DNA from: OCS116 sp051531935
Lineage (GTDB): Bacteria > Pseudomonadota > Alphaproteobacteria > Rhizobiales > OSC116
Direction: 5' to 3'
Length of the DNA: 64,000 nt
Assembly: GCA_051531935.1 (NCBI GenBank)
Contig: JAOPTR010000003.1
Span: 124,001-188,000 of the forward strand
Shown: piece after piece, positions 61,443-64,000 of the stretch
Layout of the letters: the number at the start of each line of letters is the position of its first letter
How positions within the stretch are numbered: position 1 is the stretch's first letter
Notes under the pieces: generated by a model
What the model saw: only the letters and a program-made list of their open reading frames with translations
What the model was told of the DNA's origin: nothing
Databases searched by the model: none
Translations under genes and position numbers: made by a program

Positions 61443-61572
61443 TCACTTTTTTTGTTATTTTCACTTTAATAGAAATGATCTGATTCGACACACTAATTCT
61501 ATACCAATGGTTAATGGCTTGGATAATTGCCAGCCGATTCGAAAGGAGTTTACGAGTTACTTCTTAAAACAA

Positions 61573-61602
61573 AATAAACGCCGCATAAAATATGCGGCGT
61601 TT
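61573..61602 (-). terminator. Terminator after tig
   Basis: A perfect 12-bp stem (AAACGCCGCATA with TATGCGGCGTTT) with a 3-nt loop, followed on the minus strand by ATTTTGTTTT. It lies 43 nt after the tig stop. Confidence 0.88.
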
Positions 61603-61645
61603 ATAAAAACCTGTGATTAATGAGGATTAAATTTAATCCTTAATA

Positions 61646-63040
61646 TTAGTCGTGATCGTGATCGCAGTCAGGGCCATGTACATGACCTTCTTCTGTGCCA
61701 TCTTCATCTTCTGCTTTTAGCAATTCTTCACGAGAGATTGTTTTCTCGGTAATTGTTGCCAATTCAAGAATATAATCAACCACTTTTTCTTCGAACAATG
61801 GAGCGCGAATTTGAGCCACTGCTTGAGGGTTGCTTTTGTAATACTCGATGATTTGTTGTTCTTGACCAGGATATTGGCGAACTTGAGCGATAAGCGCTTG
61901 GTTCACTTCTTCATCAGGAACAGTGATTTCGTTTTTCTCGCCAACTTCAGCAAGTAGCAAACCTAAACGCACACGACGTTCTGCAATTTTATTATATTCT
62001 GCAGTGGCTTCTTCTTCAGTTGTGTCTTCATCTTCAAAAGATTTACCAGCACGTTCCATTTCTTCTTTCACTTGCGCGAAAATAGCATCGAACTCTTGGC
62101 TAAGAAGTTTTTCAGGTAGTTCAAAACTTACCAAACCTTCTAATTCATCTAACAAAGCGCGTTTTACTTTTTGGCGTGAAGCTTGTTCTAGCTCACCGCT
62201 CAACTGCTCAGAGATACGTTCTTTTAACTGTGCAAGGTCTTCAAGGCCAAGCTTAGTTGCAAGTTCATCGTCAATTGTTGGTTTAACAGGTGAAGAAACT
62301 TCAACCACTTCAACCGCGAAATCGGCATCTTTACCAGCCAGGATTGGTGTTGAATAATCTTCTGGGAAAGTTACGTTAATATCTAGCTTGTCGCCAGTTT
62401 TCGTACCTACCAATTGCTCTTCGAAACCAGGAATGAATTGGCCAGCGCCTAGTTCTAGAGGCACGTTTTCAGCAGAGCCACCTTCAAAGTTTTCGCCGTC
62501 AATTTTACCAACAAAATTGATTTCAATTTTGTCGCCATCTTTGGCTTTGGTTTTCTTAGGTTTGTAATCTTGGTAGCTTTTAGCAAGATCAGCAACAGCA
62601 TCATCAATTTCTTTATCAGAAATTTTAGCAACCAATTTTTCAACTTTTACTTTTTTGAAATCTGGTGTTTCAAATTTTGGAATCACTTCATAAGTAACAT
62701 CGAATTTAAGATCAGTTGTACCAGCAAGAATGCCGTCAACGTCTTTATCATCATCAGTTAAGTTGATTTCTGGTTGGTATGCAGGGCGTTCTTTGCGTTC
62801 TTCTAGTGCTGCAGCGCTTTCTGAAGTGATAAGCTCTTGCACAATTTCTGACATTGCAGATTTGCCGTATAATTTTTTAAGATGAGCAGATGGAACTTTA
62901 CCAGGGCGGAAGCCGTTAATTCTAACTTGACCCTTTAATTGCTCAAGTTTCGCATCTAATTTTGTGTTCAAATCTTCTTTAGACACAGTGATTTCTAGTG
63001 CGCGCTTTAGACCTTTATTTAGGCTTTCAGTAACCTGCAT
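61646..63040 (-). CDS. tig: Trigger factor with His/Asp/Cys-rich C-terminal tail
   Basis: Trigger factor is the ribosome-bound chaperone and prolyl isomerase. The 464-residue product has the ribosome-binding domain with the GFRPGKVP signature (about 44-51), a central FKBP-type PPIase domain (DGDKIEINFVGKIDGENFEGG, from about 171) and the helical C-terminal chaperone domain. It ends with GHVHGPDCDHDHD, a probable metal-binding tail absent from E. coli trigger factor. ATG 63040 has GGAAG at suitable spacing; an ATG at 63046 is too close to it. It heads the tig, clpP, clpX, lon block. Confidence 0.97.
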   Translation of the reverse strand: MQVTESLNKGLKRALEITVSKEDLNTKLDAKLEQLKGQVRINGFRPGKVPSAHLKKLYGKSAMSEIVQELITSESAAALEERKERPAYQPEINLTDDDKDVDGILAGTTDLKFDVTYEVIPKFETPDFKKVKVEKLVAKISDKEIDDAVADLAKSYQDYKPKKTKAKDGDKIEINFVGKIDGENFEGGSAENVPLELGAGQFIPGFEEQLVGTKTGDKLDINVTFPEDYSTPILAGKDADFAVEVVEVSSPVKPTIDDELATKLGLEDLAQLKERISEQLSGELEQASRQKVKRALLDELEGLVSFELPEKLLSQEFDAIFAQVKEEMERAGKSFEDEDTTEEEATAEYNKIAERRVRLGLLLAEVGEKNEITVPDEEVNQALIAQVRQYPGQEQQIIEYYKSNPQAVAQIRAPLFEEKVVDYILELATITEKTISREELLKAEDEDGTEEGHVHGPDCDHDHD

Positions 63041-63206
63041 TATCATATCTTCCGTTTATTGACCTCTTTATGAGGTACTCTAATTAAGTTTTTTCTGAAA
63101 TAGTGCTTATCTTTTTGAGCTTCAAGTTGCAAGCTAGAAATCAGTTTTAGGTAAATTTTGCAGAGAAAAATGAGTTTTTTTGCAATTTTTTGGAATGACA
63201 CCGCGA

Positions 63207-64000
63207 TTATACATCATATTCAGCAAAAACATCGGCAAATGGCAGTGGCGTATCATGCAGGTATTGCATAGCGGTATCGACAAAAGCACGGGCTAGCTCT
63301 GAGCGTATACGATGGTTAGGAAAGTAAGCTGCATAACTGTAAGTTATTTTTGGCAAAAATGGTTTGGCCACGACATTGCGCCCTGACCATAACTCATAAC
63401 TAAATGGCTCAAATATACCCAACCCAAGGCCCGCATCGACCATCCCATACGCAGATGGCGAACGTTGCGTCGAATATAAAGAACGAATTTTGACTTTGTG
63501 TTTTTTAAACATTTCTCGATGTGAAGGCCATACGTGAGACCCCTCTTCGGCCAATTCGATATAATCTTGGTTTTGCAAATCTTGCGGGGTTATGATGCTT
63601 TTATTTGCTAATTTATGGTCTTTGGGCATGACGCAGATAAAGTCTGCATTGACTAATATTTTTTCACTAATATTTGGGAGTTTTACGATTTTATTGGTGA
63701 ATGCTAAATCAATATTTTCGGTCTGCAAAATATTGAAAATTACGTCTGGTGAATGGGCAAATAAAGTGATCCGTGCATTTGGGTAAGATTTACGAAATTG
63801 CTTCACTATATTAGGCGCAAATACTGTCGATAATGCAGGCGTAACCGCAATGCGCAAACCCTCGGATCGTTCATTTTTGATCTTGTGGGCATAATTTTCT
63901 AAATGGGTGAGAACTCCAAATGTTTTTTCCACTTCTTGGAAAAATTTCAACCCTTCTGGAGAAGGATGCAGCCTACCTTTTGTGCGAAGAAAAAGATCAA
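63207..64000 (-). CDS. LysR-family transcriptional regulator (N-terminus cut by window edge)
   Basis: Open to the right edge of the window; 264 residues are visible. It starts within the end of the winged-helix domain (LFLRTKGRLHPSPEG, the usual LysR wing motif) and continues with the linker helix and the periplasmic-binding-type effector domain (LRIAVTPALSTVFAP to the stop). The missing ~45 residues would hold most of the DNA-binding helix-turn-helix. Effector and targets are unknown; the nearest gene on the left is tig, in the same direction but not an obvious target. A likely divergent target would lie outside the window. Confidence 0.9.
   Translation of the reverse strand, partial: DLFLRTKGRLHPSPEGLKFFQEVEKTFGVLTHLENYAHKIKNERSEGLRIAVTPALSTVFAPNIVKQFRKSYPNARITLFAHSPDVIFNILQTENIDLAFTNKIVKLPNISEKILVNADFICVMPKDHKLANKSIITPQDLQNQDYIELAEEGSHVWPSHREMFKKHKVKIRSLYSTQRSPSAYGMVDAGLGLGIFEPFSYELWSGRNVVAKPFLPKITYSYAAYFPNHRIRSELARAFVDTAMQYLHDTPLPFADVFAEYDV

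Noticed and set aside
61411..61620. 69-residue plus-strand frame between clpP and tig
   Set aside because: It runs through the tig terminator and the clpP upstream region, has no ribosome site and no recognisable sequence.
1..64000. CRISPR arrays, insertion sequences, prophage, toxin-antitoxin or defence genes
   Set aside because: No regularly spaced repeats, transposase or integrase motifs, or phage-type genes were found on reading either strand.

Overview
The window is chromosomal DNA of an AT-rich (roughly 40% GC by eye) alphaproteobacterium. Gene order is the main evidence. fabH-plsX-DUF177-CBP3-like-omlA, glyA-nrdR-nusB-thiL, the secDF block, DUF815/LytM/pcm/surE/serS/tatCBA, dnaE-lolDC-proS, a complete nuoA-N operon followed by birA and rnj, and tig-clpP-clpX-lon-hup are blocks I associate with the Rhizobiales/Hyphomicrobiales. 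The low GC and small intergenic spaces suggest a streamlined, possibly marine, member, but genus cannot be set from this window. Almost all of it is core housekeeping; no prophage, insertion sequence, CRISPR array or toxin-antitoxin module was seen.

Layout. 1-4.0 kb: fatty-acid/phospholipid initiation (fabH, cut by the left edge, and plsX), DUF177, a cytochrome bc1 assembly chaperone and a divergent OmlA lipoprotein with promoter and strong terminator. 4.0-7.7 kb: an MFS transporter and an orphan chemoreceptor. 7.7-14.3 kb: thiL, nusB, nrdR, a glyA with an unusual charged N-terminal extension, then a SLC13-type permease coupled to a leucyl-transferase (bpt). 14.3-18.4 kb: a phytoene-synthase-like (NDUFAF6-type) gene, a Mth938-domain (NDUFAF3-type) gene, secF, secD and yajC. 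18.6-25.6 kb: DUF815 ATPase, LysM/LytM lipoprotein, pcm, surE, serS and the Tat translocase. 25.7-35.1 kb: an orphan ABC ATPase, dnaE, an overlooked 38-residue membrane-protein gene with a near-consensus promoter, lolD, lolC/E, proS, ychJ-like, DUF1467 and mce. 35.2-37.8 kb: an opposite-strand cassette DUF2157-DUF4401-GDYXXLXY. 37.8-55.4 kb: rnj, birA and all 14 complex I genes, in operon order nuoA to nuoN. 55.7-63.0 kb: tRNA-Asp, tRNA-Val, HU, lon, clpX, clpP and tig. A LysR-type regulator runs off the right edge.

Themes. The window carries complex I together with homologues of two mitochondrial complex I assembly factors, and it carries a protein-quality-control block (tig, clpP, clpX, lon, pcm, bpt). 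A sigma-32-like promoter precedes lon, with weaker candidates at clpP and tig. Envelope biogenesis genes (SecDF-YajC, Tat, Lol, OmlA, LytM factor) are also concentrated here.

No clearly new defence or metabolic system is visible. The best candidates for undescribed biology are the 38-residue protein at 30.4 kb, the tandem helix-hairpin-helix repeats fused to NuoE, the GlyA N-terminal extension, and the three-gene membrane cassette sitting inside an otherwise conserved gene order.
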